Of a stretch of 35,280 bases of DNA, positions 24,341 to 35,280 are shown piece after piece. The DNA is from Deinococcus planocerae (GTDB lineage Bacteria > Deinococcota > Deinococci > Deinococcales > Deinococcaceae): contig NZ_PNOR01000039.1 of NCBI RefSeq assembly GCF_002869765.1, forward strand, positions 1 through 35,280. Reading direction: 5' to 3'. Under the pieces are notes generated by a model, which had not been told where the DNA came from, did no database searches, and saw only the letters and a list, made by a program, of their open reading frames with translations. A program made the position numbers and the translations under genes. Position 1 is the stretch's first letter; each line of letters begins with the position of its first letter.

Positions 24341-26191
24341 TCAGCTCGGCTGCACGAAGCGGCGGATGGTGCCGGACGCGATGTAGGACTTGCCGTCCGG
24401 CGCGGTATTCACCACGTCCACCACGTACAGGGTGCCGTCCTCCCGGAGGCCGCGCGGGAAGCGCATGTTCCAGTCGGGGTGGAAGCCGTCCGACACCACC
24501 CGGGCCCGCAGCTTGCTCCCGTCCTTGAGGCACTGCACGAGCACGCCCGAGCCCACGGTGTCCGTGCTTTCCAGGTCGGCGAGGGTGACGGGCGGCTTGC
24601 TGGCGCGGGGAGCGGAGAAGGCGTGGGAGGCACCGGAGCCCCCGCGCACGCCCGCCAGGGGATCGCTCTCGCCGGGGCGCACCACGCGGCGGATATCGCC
24701 CGTCACCCGGTAGAAGGAGCCGTCGGCACTCGTCTCCAGGCCGTCCACCACGTAGCGGGCCCCCTCGGCGCGCAGGGCACGGGGGAACTGGACGTTCAGG
24801 CCTCCGCCCATGCCGTCCGCCTCCACCTTCACCCGCAGGCGGCCCCCGTCGCGCACGCAGAGCAGTTCCACGCCGCCCGCAGAATCCGTGACGACGGGCA
24901 GGGCGAGGGCGGCGGCGTCCACCGTCACGCCGCGCCCGAGGAGGTCGGCGCGTGAGCGGGCGCGGCCCTGGAAGGACTGGTCGCGCAGTTCCTTGCGGGA
25001 GTCGCCGTCCAGGCGGCGGGACGCGATGCGGGCGGCGTAGTGTTCGAGCTGCTCGATCTCCTCGGCGATCTCGAAGTGCTCGTGCAGGCCAGCCGAGCGC
25101 AGTTCACCGACGAGGGTCCGCAACGTGGACTCCGCCCCCGCCGCGTCTCCCGTGTCCGCGAGGTCCACCGCGCGCTCCTTGGCGCGGGCGATCCGCAGCC
25201 GGGCGAGGTCGAGGGTGACGCCCACGTCGCTCCTCAGGTCCGGCCCCAGCGGCGCGGCCACAGCCTGCACGTCCACGCTGCCCGTCAGCGTCTCGATGGC
25301 TCCGTCTCGCACCGCATCCGCGCGGTAAGTCAGGCCGAGCAGCGGGTGAGTTCCGGCGGACAGCGCGGGCAGGTTCAGGCTCAGGCCGAGCAGCTTGTCC
25401 TCGTCCTCGTACACGTCGCCGAGGTCGAGGGTGAGGGAGTCGGCGCCCCGGCGGTGCAGGCTGAGCACGTCTGCCACGCTCACGCCGGGGGCGGGACTCA
25501 GGGTCACGGTGAGGTTCTGGGCGGCGACGGCCTTGAGCGTCTGGAGTTCGATCCCGAACACGTCGGCGGCGTCGTCGGCGGACTGGATGAAGTAGAAGTT
25601 CCCACCCGCCGCCCGCGCCATGCCGATCAGCAAATCCTCATTGAAGCCGCTCCCGAAGCCCAGGGTGGTCGTGCCCACGCCCGCTTCCGCCTTCTGGGCC
25701 GCCGTCTTCGTCAGCACGTTCGTATCGCTGACGCCCACGTTCGCCTGCCCGTCGGTCAGCAGCAGCACCCGGCTGACGACCTCGGGCCCGGCGTTCGCCG
25801 CCACGAGTTCCACCCCGCGCAGCCAGCCGCCCGAGAGGTTCGTCAGGCCGCCCGCCCGGACGCCCGCGACCTGCGCCCTCAGGGCCGCCCGGTCGGTGAC
25901 GCGGGTGGGGGCGATCAGGGTCTGAACCACGTCGTCGTACACGACCACGCTGAGGGTGTCCTCGGGGCCGAGCCCGTCCACCACGGCCTGCGCGGCGCGG
26001 ATGGCGTGCTTGAGGGGCGAGCCCGCCATGCTGCCGCTGCGGTCGATCACCAGGGACAGGTTGAGAGGACGGCGCGTCTGCCCCGTGCGCGGGAGCCGGA
26101 AGCGGATCAGGAGGTCCGACGTTCCCGCCATCCCCTCGACAAGCTGCGACTGGCCGAAGCTGTACTCCACCTGCACGGGTTCCTGGATCAT
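24341..26191 (-). CDS. VWA-domain protein with duplicated C-terminal module
   Basis: The product (616 aa) has a von Willebrand factor A domain. The MIDAS metal site is in LSLVIDRSGSMAGSPLKHAI (DxSGS, about residues 46-50). LSVVVYDD, TNLSGGWLRG (MIDAS Thr-type loop) and LLLTDGQANVGVSD follow. A beta-rich region and a helical segment (LARLRIARAKERAVDLADTGDAAGAESTLRTLVGELRSAGLHEHFEIAEEIEQLEHYAARIASRR) come next. The C-terminus has two related units of about 71 residues (about 436-506 and 545-616). There is no signal peptide, so it is probably cytoplasmic. AAGGAG precedes the ATG at 26191. It is downstream of the LRR-like gene by 96 bp and probably belongs to that operon. Confidence 0.85.
   Translation of the reverse strand: MIQEPVQVEYSFGQSQLVEGMAGTSDLLIRFRLPRTGQTRRPLNLSLVIDRSGSMAGSPLKHAIRAAQAVVDGLGPEDTLSVVVYDDVVQTLIAPTRVTDRAALRAQVAGVRAGGLTNLSGGWLRGVELVAANAGPEVVSRVLLLTDGQANVGVSDTNVLTKTAAQKAEAGVGTTTLGFGSGFNEDLLIGMARAAGGNFYFIQSADDAADVFGIELQTLKAVAAQNLTVTLSPAPGVSVADVLSLHRRGADSLTLDLGDVYEDEDKLLGLSLNLPALSAGTHPLLGLTYRADAVRDGAIETLTGSVDVQAVAAPLGPDLRSDVGVTLDLARLRIARAKERAVDLADTGDAAGAESTLRTLVGELRSAGLHEHFEIAEEIEQLEHYAARIASRRLDGDSRKELRDQSFQGRARSRADLLGRGVTVDAAALALPVVTDSAGGVELLCVRDGGRLRVKVEADGMGGGLNVQFPRALRAEGARYVVDGLETSADGSFYRVTGDIRRVVRPGESDPLAGVRGGSGASHAFSAPRASKPPVTLADLESTDTVGSGVLVQCLKDGSKLRARVVSDGFHPDWNMRFPRGLREDGTLYVVDVVNTAPDGKSYIASGTIRRFVQPS
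24344..24886 (-). repeat. Two tandem homologous modules within the VWA gene
   Basis: The units are at 24674-24886 and 24344-24559 (minus strand), joined by a 38-residue linker. They share C-x-x-DG-x-x-LR-x-x-V-x-x-DG, then N-x-x-FPR-x-LR-x-x-G-x-x-YVVD, then DG-x-x-Y and a final IRR-x-V-x-P. I do not know this module. Confidence 0.75.
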
Positions 26192-26222
26192 GGGTCTCCT
26201 TAGGAGGAAAAGGGGAAGTGTC

Positions 26223-26244
26223 TGCCCGTCATTCTGACCGGGCA
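26223..26244 (-). other. Hairpin in the leader of the VWA gene
   Basis: On the minus strand TGCCC(G)GTCA and TGACGGGCA form a stem with one bulged base and a 3-nt loop, followed by a pyrimidine-rich tract. It lies between the LRR-like gene and the VWA gene and may act as a weak attenuator or mRNA stabiliser. Confidence 0.35.
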
Positions 26245-26287
26245 GGGAATGGAAGAGCGACAACCTCGATTGAACCGGCGGGGGTGC

Positions 26288-27283
26288 TCAGGCTTCCCGC
26301 AGGGGGTGGTAGTCGCCCGGGTCCAGTCCCGCCGTCCATGCCAACGCCTGCGCGCAGGTACGGATGTGGGGCGGGACGCGCAGGGCATAGCGGCCCCCCG
26401 TCGAGGGGCAGCGGACAAGCACGGCGACGAGGGGTTCGTCGTCGTCGAAGGGCACCCGCACGAGTTGCCGCTCGCCGCCAGCGTCTCGGTCCCGGTCGAG
26501 GATCAGGCCGCCGACCTCCGCTAGAAAGCGCTCGACGCCGATCCGGTCGAGCAGCACGCGGCGGCGTTGCACGTTGCGGGTGAGGAGCACCTCGCGGCCC
26601 GCAATGGTGTCGGGGCGGAAGGCGACGCGGGCGTCCACCGGCACGCCACGCCACTGCAACCGGACCCGCAGGCCGGGCGGGAGGGCCGTCAACCCGCTGT
26701 CCGCGAGTTCGAGCGAGCCGGTGACGTGGAGGTCGGCGCCCAGGGTGGTCAGGGACGCGCAGCCGCTCACGTCGAGGTGGCCGACGCTGATCTGCCCTTC
26801 CAGCCGGGTCAGGTCGCGGCAGTTGCCCAGGTTCAGGCGCAAGGCCCGCACGTCGGCGTTCAGCGTCCGTACCCCACTTCCGCTCAGGTCCACCCCATCC
26901 CGGACACTCCATCTCCCGTCGATCTCGTGCAGGGCCGGGGTGTTCCGCGCGCTGAGAGAATCTGCCTGGAGGTCAGTGGGAAGGGCACTCAGGTTGGGGC
27001 AGTCGTTCACGTTCAGGACCGTGCAGCGCAGCCACTCGGGCAGGGCGCGGAGCCAGGCGGATCCGCTGAGGTTCAGGGGGCCGTCGACGTGCAGGGCGGT
27101 GGGAACCGGGCCGCGACGCAGGAGGGTGCGCGCCTGCTCGGGGGTGACAGTGGGCACCCCGGCAGGCGAACGGGTGGGCCGACCCACGGGAACAGGTTGG
27201 ACATTCACCGCCACCCGCTCCTCCCTCGGCCCTTCCCGGCGCGGCGCGGAGATCAGCCGCCCGCCGCTCCCCACCCGGAACAT
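26288..27283 (-). CDS. Leucine-rich-repeat-like protein with C-terminal DUF6745-like region
   Basis: The product (331 aa) has a basic/proline-rich N-terminus to about residue 45. A series of LRR-like strands follows (about 60-215): LNLSGSAWLRALPEWLRCTVLNVNDCPNLSALPTDL, VDLSGSGVRTLNADVRALRLNLGNCRDLTRLEGQI, HLDVSGCASLTTLGADLHV. These have the 'L.v.gC..L..LP..l' periodicity. The last ~110 residues (VLLDRIGVERFLAEVGGLILD...VPFDDDEPLVAVLVRC...YALRVPPHIRTCAQALAWTAGLDPGDYHPLRE) match the DUF6745 end as I recall it. Function is unknown; a binding scaffold is plausible. The ATG overlaps the upstream gene's stop by one base (TGATG). Confidence 0.78.
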   Translation of the reverse strand: MFRVGSGGRLISAPRREGPREERVAVNVQPVPVGRPTRSPAGVPTVTPEQARTLLRRGPVPTALHVDGPLNLSGSAWLRALPEWLRCTVLNVNDCPNLSALPTDLQADSLSARNTPALHEIDGRWSVRDGVDLSGSGVRTLNADVRALRLNLGNCRDLTRLEGQISVGHLDVSGCASLTTLGADLHVTGSLELADSGLTALPPGLRVRLQWRGVPVDARVAFRPDTIAGREVLLTRNVQRRRVLLDRIGVERFLAEVGGLILDRDRDAGGERQLVRVPFDDDEPLVAVLVRCPSTGGRYALRVPPHIRTCAQALAWTAGLDPGDYHPLREA

Positions 27284-27594
27284 CAGTCGAGCACCACGCG
27301 GACGGCGCCGGGCGTGTACTCGCGCTGCCTCCACACCCGGTACCACCCGGCGGGGAGGCGGATGGGCGCGTGTTCCTCGTGCGTCAGGGTCGCGTGCGCG
27401 GCGGTGACGTGGAGGTAACGGTGCGGCCCCGAGCCGTCGTACAGGTGCGCCGCGTGCGTCTCCGCGATGCGGTGCGTGTGGCCGGTCAGCTCGCCGTGCG
27501 CCAGGGTCAGGTGCGGGGCGAGGTGGAGGGGGCCGGTCGGCGGCAGGGTCGCCTGCAAGAACACGTCACCGTGGCGGTAGAGGGGAGTGGGCAT
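27283..27594 (-). CDS. Small histidine-rich protein, first gene of the LRR/VWA operon
   Basis: The product (103 aa) reads PLYRHGDVFLQATLPP, then LTLAHGELTGHTHRIAETHAAHLYDGSGPHRYLHV, then ATLTHEEHAPIRLPAGWYRVWRQREYTPGAVRVVLD. I recall conserved hypothetical proteins with this 'YRHGDVLL...GE.TGHaH...HEEHAPI.lP.G.Y.V.RQREY' pattern but know no function. The many histidines, including HTH and HEEH, suggest metal binding in a small beta fold like a cupin; that is inference. AAGGAG lies 6 nt before the ATG and a near-consensus promoter lies at 27651-27679. It is translationally coupled to the LRR-like gene. Confidence 0.8.
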   Translation of the reverse strand: MPTPLYRHGDVFLQATLPPTGPLHLAPHLTLAHGELTGHTHRIAETHAAHLYDGSGPHRYLHVTAAHATLTHEEHAPIRLPAGWYRVWRQREYTPGAVRVVLD

Positions 27595-27650
27595 GGACGG
27601 CTCCTTGCGGGTGGAACGAGAAGCGTGAGGCTTGTCTCTATTACGCCTGT

Positions 27651-27679
27651 AGCATAATCACTGGCGCCCTCTCTGTCAA
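27651..27679 (-). promoter_or_regulatory. Near-consensus sigma-70 promoter of the small protein/LRR/VWA operon
   Basis: On the minus strand TTGACA (27674-27679) and TATGCT (27651-27656) are separated by exactly 17 bp. The start would be near 27644, giving a leader of about 50 nt ending in AAGGAG. It is the best promoter match in the window. Confidence 0.75.
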
Positions 27680-27719
27680 ACACTGTCGCGTTTTACCGCC
27701 TCTAACCCCGTCCCCGTGC

Positions 27720-27725
27720 TATTTT
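27720..27725 (+). promoter_or_regulatory. -10 box for leaderless sbcD
   Basis: TATTTT lies 6 nt before the sbcD ATG at 27732. No ribosome binding site is seen. Confidence 0.5.
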
Positions 27726-27731
27726 TTCGTG

Positions 27732-28927
27732 ATGCGCGTACTTCACACGGCGGACTTCCACGCCGGGCGGAATCTGAGGGGCCTCGACCGGACGCCGGAG
27801 GTGCACGGGGCGCTGGTGGAAATCGCGGGGCTGGCCCGGAGCGAGCGGGTGGACGCGGTGCTGGTGTCCGGCGACCTCTTCGACACGGTGAACCCGTCGG
27901 CGGAGGCGGAGGCGGCGGTCTTCGACTTCTTCCTGCGGCTGCGCGACGCGGGCATTCCGGCGGTCGTCATCGCGGGGAACCACGACTCCGCCGCCCGGCT
28001 GCACGGGCTGGCGGGCCTGCTGGGGTGGGTGGGCGTGCAACTCGTCGCCCAGCCGACGGGCAACCCCCTCGACATGATCCGCACCCTGGAGACGAAGGGG
28101 GGCGAGACGCTGACGGTCGGCGCCCTCCCCTTCCTGTCCGAGCGGCGGCTGGTGAAGGCGGCGGACGTGATGGGCGGCGACGTGGGCGCGTGGCGGCAGA
28201 AGTACCGCGAGGGGATGAGCTTCTTCCTGCGGCGACTGGCGGGAGGTTTCAAACCCGGCTCGGTCAACATGCTGATGCTCCACGCCACGATGGACGGCGC
28301 CGTCCCCAGCGGTTCCGAGCGCACCATGCAGTTCGACCTCACGAACGCCTACACCCTCTCGCCGCTGCAACTGCCCGCCGAGGCGCAGTACGTGGCGCTA
28401 GGGCATGTCCACAAGCCGCAGCCCGCCTCCGAGATGCCGCTCGCGCACTACCCGGGCAGCGTCATCCAGCTCGACTTCGGGGAGGGCGGGGAGAAGAAGC
28501 ACGTCAACCTCGTCGAGGTGGAGGCCGGGCGCCCCGCCCGCGTGACTCCCATCCCCCTGGCGAGCGGGCGCGAGTTGCGGACGGTGAAGGTGGACCTGGA
28601 GCATGTGGAGGCGCGGCTGGGCAAGCTCACGGATTTCGGCGGGCTCGTCAAGGTCGTCGTGCGCGCCCCCTCGGGAACGGCGATGCCGGGGCTCAAGGAC
28701 CGGGTGCTGCGGATGGTGCCGAACACGCTCGCCGTCGAACTCGAAGCCGTGCAGGACGACCTCGCCCTCCCGCAACTGAAGCGCGAGGGGCTGAGCCTGA
28801 CCGAGCTGTACGAGCGGTTCCACCAGGAGCGCCGGGGCGAGTTGCCCGACGACCTGCGGGCCGCTTTCAAGGAGGCGGACGAGGCGGCGCGCGGGGAGGA
28901 GCAGGAGGAGCGGGCGGAGGTGGTGCA

Positions 28928-28931
<4 letters not shown>
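27732..28931 (+). CDS. sbcD: Exonuclease subunit SbcD (Mre11 homologue)
   Basis: The product (399 aa) is the Mn-dependent nuclease subunit of SbcCD, which opens hairpins and processes double-strand breaks. Metallophosphoesterase motifs appear in order: HTADFHAG (Asp8, His10), VSGDLFD (Asp48), IAGNHDS (Asn83, His84, Asp85), MLMLHATMD and LGHVHKPQ. A Mre11-like capping domain follows (from about 250), and the last 40 residues are acidic (EEQEERAEVVQ). A GTG at 27729 directly before the ATG is an alternative start. Its stop overlaps the sbcC start as GTGA. It is the first gene of the sbcD-sbcC-Nudix operon. Confidence 0.95.
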
Positions 28932-31656
<2,725 letters not shown>

Positions 31657-31660
<4 letters not shown>

Positions 31661-32130
31661 GGGAGACCGTCCGCGAGGAGACGACCTGGGAGGGCCGACC
31701 CGTCCGCCTGACCTGGCTGCCCGGCTACCGGCCCCGTTCGCACGAGACGGTGACACAGGTCAGCGGCCTGTGCTTCACGGCGGGCGGGCAGATCGTCCTC
31801 GTCTCGCGGGACGGAAGGGCATGGAGTCTTCCCGGAGGCAAACCCGAGGACGGTGAGCCGTGGGAGGAGACGCTGCGGCGGGAGGTCGCGGAGGAAGCGT
31901 GCGCCGAGGTGCTGGATTGCCGATTTCTAGGAGCACAACGCGTCGAGGGGCTGACGCCTCAGCCGTACTCCCAGCTCCGCTTCCGGGCGCGGGTCGGCCT
32001 GCACCCGTTCACACCGACGATGGAAACGCAGCACCGAACGATGGTCTCGACCGAGGAGTATGCCCGCGTCCTCCCGTGGGGTGCGGGTGCCATCGGGCAG
32101 GCGCTGTTGAGACAGGCGCTCGACCCGTAA
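31657..32130 (+). CDS. Nudix hydrolase
   Basis: The product (157 aa) is a Nudix-family pyrophosphohydrolase. The Nudix box is GKPEDGEPWEETLRREVAEEACAEV (about residues 61-85), with the REVxEE core intact but Cys in place of the usual Gly after EEx. The N-terminal SGLCFTAGGQIVLVSRDGRAWSLPGG is the normal first-strand region. The substrate cannot be deduced; Deinococcus genomes carry many Nudix enzymes, some for nucleotide-pool cleaning. It starts with a GTG overlapping the sbcC stop (GTGA), making it the third gene of that repair operon. Confidence 0.9.
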
Positions 32131-32189
32131 CCGCCTGTGGGGGGCATCTGCGGCCACACCGAGCCCGTCAAGGTGGTCTACTGCTCCCC

Positions 32190-32609
32190 GTGAAGAACGC
32201 TCGCCTGTGGCTTCTGCTCGTCCCCGTCCTGCTGTCCTCATGCGTGCCGTCCACTCAGGTTTCTCTGACCGCCGACGTCCCCTCCGCCCGGGTCGTCAGC
32301 ATCTCCGGCGGCTACCGGCTGTCGAGCGCCTTGGTGCCCCTGGGTGAGGTGACGGCGCAGACCCCCGACACGGCCTACGTCACCTTTCCGGAGTGCTCGA
32401 CCGCCGCCGTCGCCGTGCCGGACGTTCGCCGCCTCGGCCCGGACGCAGCTCTTCAGGCGTGCCGGGCGGGAGATCAGGCCCTCACGCGGGGTCGGCAGAC
32501 GGCTCTCGCCCTGGGGGCGGCGGGCCTCGTGGCCTTCAGCGTGTTCCTCGCCTGGACAATCGCGCAGGTGGGCAACACGCTTCAAGACGCGTTCACGGGC
32601 GCGCGGTAG
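32190..32609 (+). CDS. Small putative lipoprotein with C-terminal membrane segment
   Basis: The product (139 aa) starts at GTG with KNARLWLLLVPVLLSSC, a signal peptide with an LSSC lipobox (Cys at about 18). The middle (VSLTADVPSARVVSISGGYRLSSALVPLGEVTAQTPDTAYVTFPECS) is beta-rich. A second hydrophobic stretch near the C-terminus (TALALGAAGLVAFSVFLAWTIAQVG, about 107-130) could span the membrane. No family is recognised. There is no clear Shine-Dalgarno or leaderless -10 box; TCTACT 7 nt upstream is weak. It sits 59 nt after the Nudix gene and may be read from the same transcript. Confidence 0.7.
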   Translation: MKNARLWLLLVPVLLSSCVPSTQVSLTADVPSARVVSISGGYRLSSALVPLGEVTAQTPDTAYVTFPECSTAAVAVPDVRRLGPDAALQACRAGDQALTRGRQTALALGAAGLVAFSVFLAWTIAQVGNTLQDAFTGAR

Positions 32610-32685
32610 TTGGGAACCCGGCCCCGAGCTGGCGACCCCCTCTCACCGTGGAGGAAAACACACGCGAGGAGAGGAGGACAAACGC

Positions 32686-32919
32686 TTAAGTGTTCTCGTC
32701 CCCGTCCGCCTGCCCGGTGCGGTCCACGGTCGCGATCACGGGAACGCTCAGGCCGGTGCCCGCGACCGTCCCGCCCGTGCCGCTCAGGCCCGTGGGCGGG
32801 ATGATCCCGCTTTCCTGCGTTGCGCCTTCCCCGTCCGAGTTGCGCTCGGGGTCGCGGTTGCCGCTGTCGCGCTCGATCTCCTCGACAGACTTGCCGAGGG
32901 GGCTGGTGTCCTTGGTCAT
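32686..32919 (-). CDS. Small acidic hydrophilic protein
   Basis: The product (77 aa) reads MTKDTSPLGKSVEEIERDSGNRDPERNSDGEGATQESG, then a Gly/Thr-rich tail. It has no hydrophobic core and is probably disordered. I believe similar short proteins occur in other Deinococcus genomes but cannot confirm it. AGGAGG stands 8 nt before the ATG, a strong ribosome binding site, which supports a real gene despite the small size. Function unknown; extreme hydrophilicity recalls stress-related disordered proteins, but nothing specific supports that. Confidence 0.7.
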   Translation of the reverse strand: MTKDTSPLGKSVEEIERDSGNRDPERNSDGEGATQESGIIPPTGLSGTGGTVAGTGLSVPVIATVDRTGQADGDENT

Positions 32920-33029
32920 GGAAAACCTCCTGGGGGTGGCGCTCTACCCACCGTACGGGGCCGGGCTGTGAAGTTGGTGGGGCCAGGGTCAAGCACGGGC
33001 AGGGCACGGGGCAGCCGCCAACCCACCGC

Positions 33030-35280
33030 TCAGCGCCTCCCGCCCACCACTTCCTCCGCCTGACGGATACTCAGCACCCGGCTCGCCCCCGTGGCGTCCG
33101 TCGTCACGCCCCATAGCGCGTGCGCCACCTCCATTGTCGCCTTCTGGTGGGTGACGAGCAGGAACTGGGCCCCGCGCGCCGAGAAGCGCTCCAGAAAGGC
33201 GGTGAAGCGGCGGATGTTCGCCTCGTCCAGGGGCGCGTCCACCTCGTCCAGCACGGCGAGGGGCAGGCTGCCCGCCTCCTCCTGACCAGCACGGCCTTCT
33301 CCTCCGGCGTGGTTGAGCGCGAAGAGAAAGCCCAGGCCCGCCATCGTCCGCTCCCCGGCGGAGAGCAGGCTCATGGAACGGGTGCGCTTGCCCTTCGGCT
33401 GCACGGCGAGGCGCAACCCCGTCAGGCGCCCGGTCTCGTCATGCTCGGGTTCGAGGTCGCCCTGACCTCCCAGGAGTTCGGCGGAATAGGCGCGGAAGGC
33501 GGCGTTCACCCGGTCGAAGGCGGCGCGGGTGGCGCGGCCCTCGGTCTCCTCCAGCTCGGCGAGGTGGGCGCGCAGTTCGGCGGCGGCTCCCTCGGCGTCG
33601 CCCAGTTCGTCGCTCAGGCGCCCCAGCTCGGCGCTCTCCGCCGCGTGATCGGCCTCGGCGCGGGCGTTGACGGGGCCCAGGGAGTCGAGGTCGGCGCGGG
33701 CACGGCTGAGCTCCGCCGTCCACTCGCGGGGGGTGCCGGGTGGGCTGCACCCGTCGGGCAGGGGCTCGAGGCTGCCCTCACGGCGGGCGATCAGGAGCCG
33801 GAGGTCTTCGAGGCGGGCGCGGACCTTGTTCTGCTCGCCGATGACCGAGGTGTACGCCTGCGCCGCCGCGTCCCGTTCCCCCTCGGCGCGGGGGAGTTCG
33901 TGTTCGTCGAGGGTGCCCAGGGCCGCCTCCCGCCTCTGGACCTCGGCGGCGGCGCCGGAGAGGTGGGCTTCCTGAGCCTGGGTCGCCTCGGCATTGGCGT
34001 TCAGGCGCTCCCGCAGGTCGGCGGCGCGGGTGCGGGCGGTGCGGAAGGCTCGCCACGCCGCGTCGAGTTCGCGGGCGAGCGCGAGGGCTTCCAACGCCTG
34101 CCGCTCGTTGGCCCGCTGTTCCTCGGCCTGGGTGCGGGCTTCGAGGAGGGCGGCTTCGAGGTCGGTGGGATCGGCGAGGGGGTCGGCAGGAGGCGCGGCG
34201 GACGGCTCGGCGCTCACGTGGGCGAGCAGGCGGTCGCGGTTCGCCCCCAGGCTGCGGGCCTGGGCCTCCAGCTCGGTCACGCGCCGCTCGGCCTCGCGCT
34301 CCTCCCGGGCGGCGCGTTCGCGGGTGGCGAGGAGGGCGTCGTGCGCGTCGGCGTCTCCCGCGAGCGCGGCCTGAACCTTCTTCAACTCGGCTTGCAGGCG
34401 GGCCGTCTGCCGGTCCGTCTCCTCCAGCTCGGCGTCGATCTCCTGAAAACGTCGCTGGTCGGCGAGGACGCTGAAGCCCGCGTCGCGCAGCCGTCCCCCG
34501 GTGATCGCGCCCCCCGCCTCCAGCAGCTCCCCCTCCAGGGTGACGAGGCGCGGTCGGCCCTGGTGCGCGCGGGCGATTCGGTTGGCGGCGCGCAGGTCCT
34601 CTACGACGAGGGTGTCGGCCAGCACCGCCTCCCCGACGAGGGGCGGGTCGGCTGGGCACAGGTCGGCGAGGTTGCCGATCACGCCGGGCTCGCGCAGCAA
34701 CGGCCCGTCGCGGCGGGGCCGGGCGCGGATCAGGTCGAGCGGGAGAAAGGTCGCCCGGCCCCCCACCTGCTTGAGTTCCTCAATGATCTGCCGGGCGTCC
34801 TCGCCGGAGTGGACGACGATCTGCTCCAGACGGCGGCCCAGCGCGGCGGTCACGGCGGTCTCGTACTCGGCGGGGACGGTGAGGAGGTCAGCGACCGAGC
34901 CCACGATGCCGGGGTGATCCAGCCGCAGGGCGTTGCGGGCGCCCTCGCCGTAGCGGGCGTAGGAGTTGAGGCTGCCCTCCAGCCGCTCGCGCTCGCGGCG
35001 CAGGGGCTGGGCGCTGGCGTTCAGGCGGGCGAGTTCGCCGCCCAGGTGGCGCTCATGGGCCTGGGCGTCCGAACGTCGGCCCGCCAGCGCCGCGTACTCC
35101 TCCTCAGCGTGTTGACGGGCGTGGGTCGCCGCCTCCAGACGTTCGCGGGCGGCGGCCAGGTCCTCCAGCGCAGTCTCCAGGTTCCCCTCGGCGCGTTCCA
35201 GTTCACCGCCCAGCGTGGCGCGGCTGGCGTCCACCCGGGCGGCGGCCTCGGCGGCGCGGGCGGCGGCGGCGCGGGCCCGG
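33030..35280 (-). CDS. smc: Chromosome segregation protein SMC (3' part; runs off the window)
   Basis: At least 750 residues of the C-terminal part of SMC are present; the Walker A head lies beyond the window end. The hinge domain is at LRLDHPGIVGSVADLLTVPAEYETAVTAALGRRLEQIVVHSGEDARQIIEEL...GGRATFLPLDLI, followed by a second long coiled-coil arm. The C-terminal head has the signature SLLSAGERTMAGLGFLFAL (LSAGE for the usual LSGGE), Walker B LPLAVLDEVDAPLDEANIRRF and the D-loop/switch LLVTHQKATMEVAHALWGVT. The frame remains open through position 35280. SMC dimers organise and segregate the chromosome with ScpA/ScpB. Confidence 0.95.
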   Translation of the reverse strand, partial: RARAAAARAAEAAARVDASRATLGGELERAEGNLETALEDLAAARERLEAATHARQHAEEEYAALAGRRSDAQAHERHLGGELARLNASAQPLRRERERLEGSLNSYARYGEGARNALRLDHPGIVGSVADLLTVPAEYETAVTAALGRRLEQIVVHSGEDARQIIEELKQVGGRATFLPLDLIRARPRRDGPLLREPGVIGNLADLCPADPPLVGEAVLADTLVVEDLRAANRIARAHQGRPRLVTLEGELLEAGGAITGGRLRDAGFSVLADQRRFQEIDAELEETDRQTARLQAELKKVQAALAGDADAHDALLATRERAAREEREAERRVTELEAQARSLGANRDRLLAHVSAEPSAAPPADPLADPTDLEAALLEARTQAEEQRANERQALEALALARELDAAWRAFRTARTRAADLRERLNANAEATQAQEAHLSGAAAEVQRREAALGTLDEHELPRAEGERDAAAQAYTSVIGEQNKVRARLEDLRLLIARREGSLEPLPDGCSPPGTPREWTAELSRARADLDSLGPVNARAEADHAAESAELGRLSDELGDAEGAAAELRAHLAELEETEGRATRAAFDRVNAAFRAYSAELLGGQGDLEPEHDETGRLTGLRLAVQPKGKRTRSMSLLSAGERTMAGLGFLFALNHAGGEGRAGQEEAGSLPLAVLDEVDAPLDEANIRRFTAFLERFSARGAQFLLVTHQKATMEVAHALWGVTTDATGASRVLSIRQAEEVVGGRR

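Noticed and set aside
33030..35280. Possible repeat array in the alanine/glutamate/arginine-rich region
   Set aside because: The apparent repetition is the heptad structure of the SMC coiled coil, not DNA-level repeats.

Overview
The window looks like a chromosomal segment of a Deinococcus species. The DNA is very GC-rich. The gene content fits: a long-form RecD2 helicase, a Mn-type superoxide dismutase, SbcCD, and an SMC of the bacterial type. Many genes also carry a -10 hexamer only 6-8 nt in front of the start codon, the arrangement of leaderless transcripts that is common in Deinococcus. No rRNA, tRNA, CRISPR array or insertion sequence was seen, and no stretch above 300 bases lacks a gene.

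Layout. 0.3-1.8 kb: prmA and rsmE, two translation-apparatus methyltransferases. 1.8-4.5 kb: a DUF5984-like protein, a lipoprotein, a shortened inorganic-pyrophosphatase-like protein and an alpha/beta-hydrolase lipoprotein. 4.5-10.1 kb: a CitA/CitB-type two-component system divergent from a complete tripartite tricarboxylate transporter (tctC, tctB, tctA), with a terminator-like hairpin after tctC. 10.2-12.7 kb: an AT-rich orphan gene, sodA and a periplasmic TPR protein. 12.9-16.1 kb: coaE overlapping a kinase-like gene, then pyrG.

16.3-19.0 kb is the most interesting part. It is a restriction-modification island whose methyltransferase and endonuclease closely resemble those of PvuII (CAGCTG). 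It has a divergent controller gene, a recognisable double C-box, and an extra overlapping third gene encoding a possible nuclease-like protein fused to a barrel-like domain. By eye I found no CAGCTG anywhere in the window, although GAGCTG/CAGCTC and AAGCTG/CAGCTT are frequent. This suggests the system is active and old enough to shape the genome.

19.0-24.3 kb: recD2, a Uma2-type gene broken by one in-frame stop, a helix-turn-helix regulator, an MFS exporter, and a RES-domain toxin-like gene with no visible antitoxin. 24.3-27.7 kb: a minus-strand unit of a histidine-rich small protein, an LRR-like/DUF6745 protein and a VWA-domain protein with a C-terminal duplication, headed by the best sigma-70 promoter in the window. 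27.7-32.1 kb: the sbcD-sbcC-Nudix operon with GTGA overlaps. 32.2-35.3 kb: a lipoprotein, a small acidic protein and the 3' part of smc, which runs off the window.

Functional assignments come from motifs and remembered family sequences; no database search was possible.
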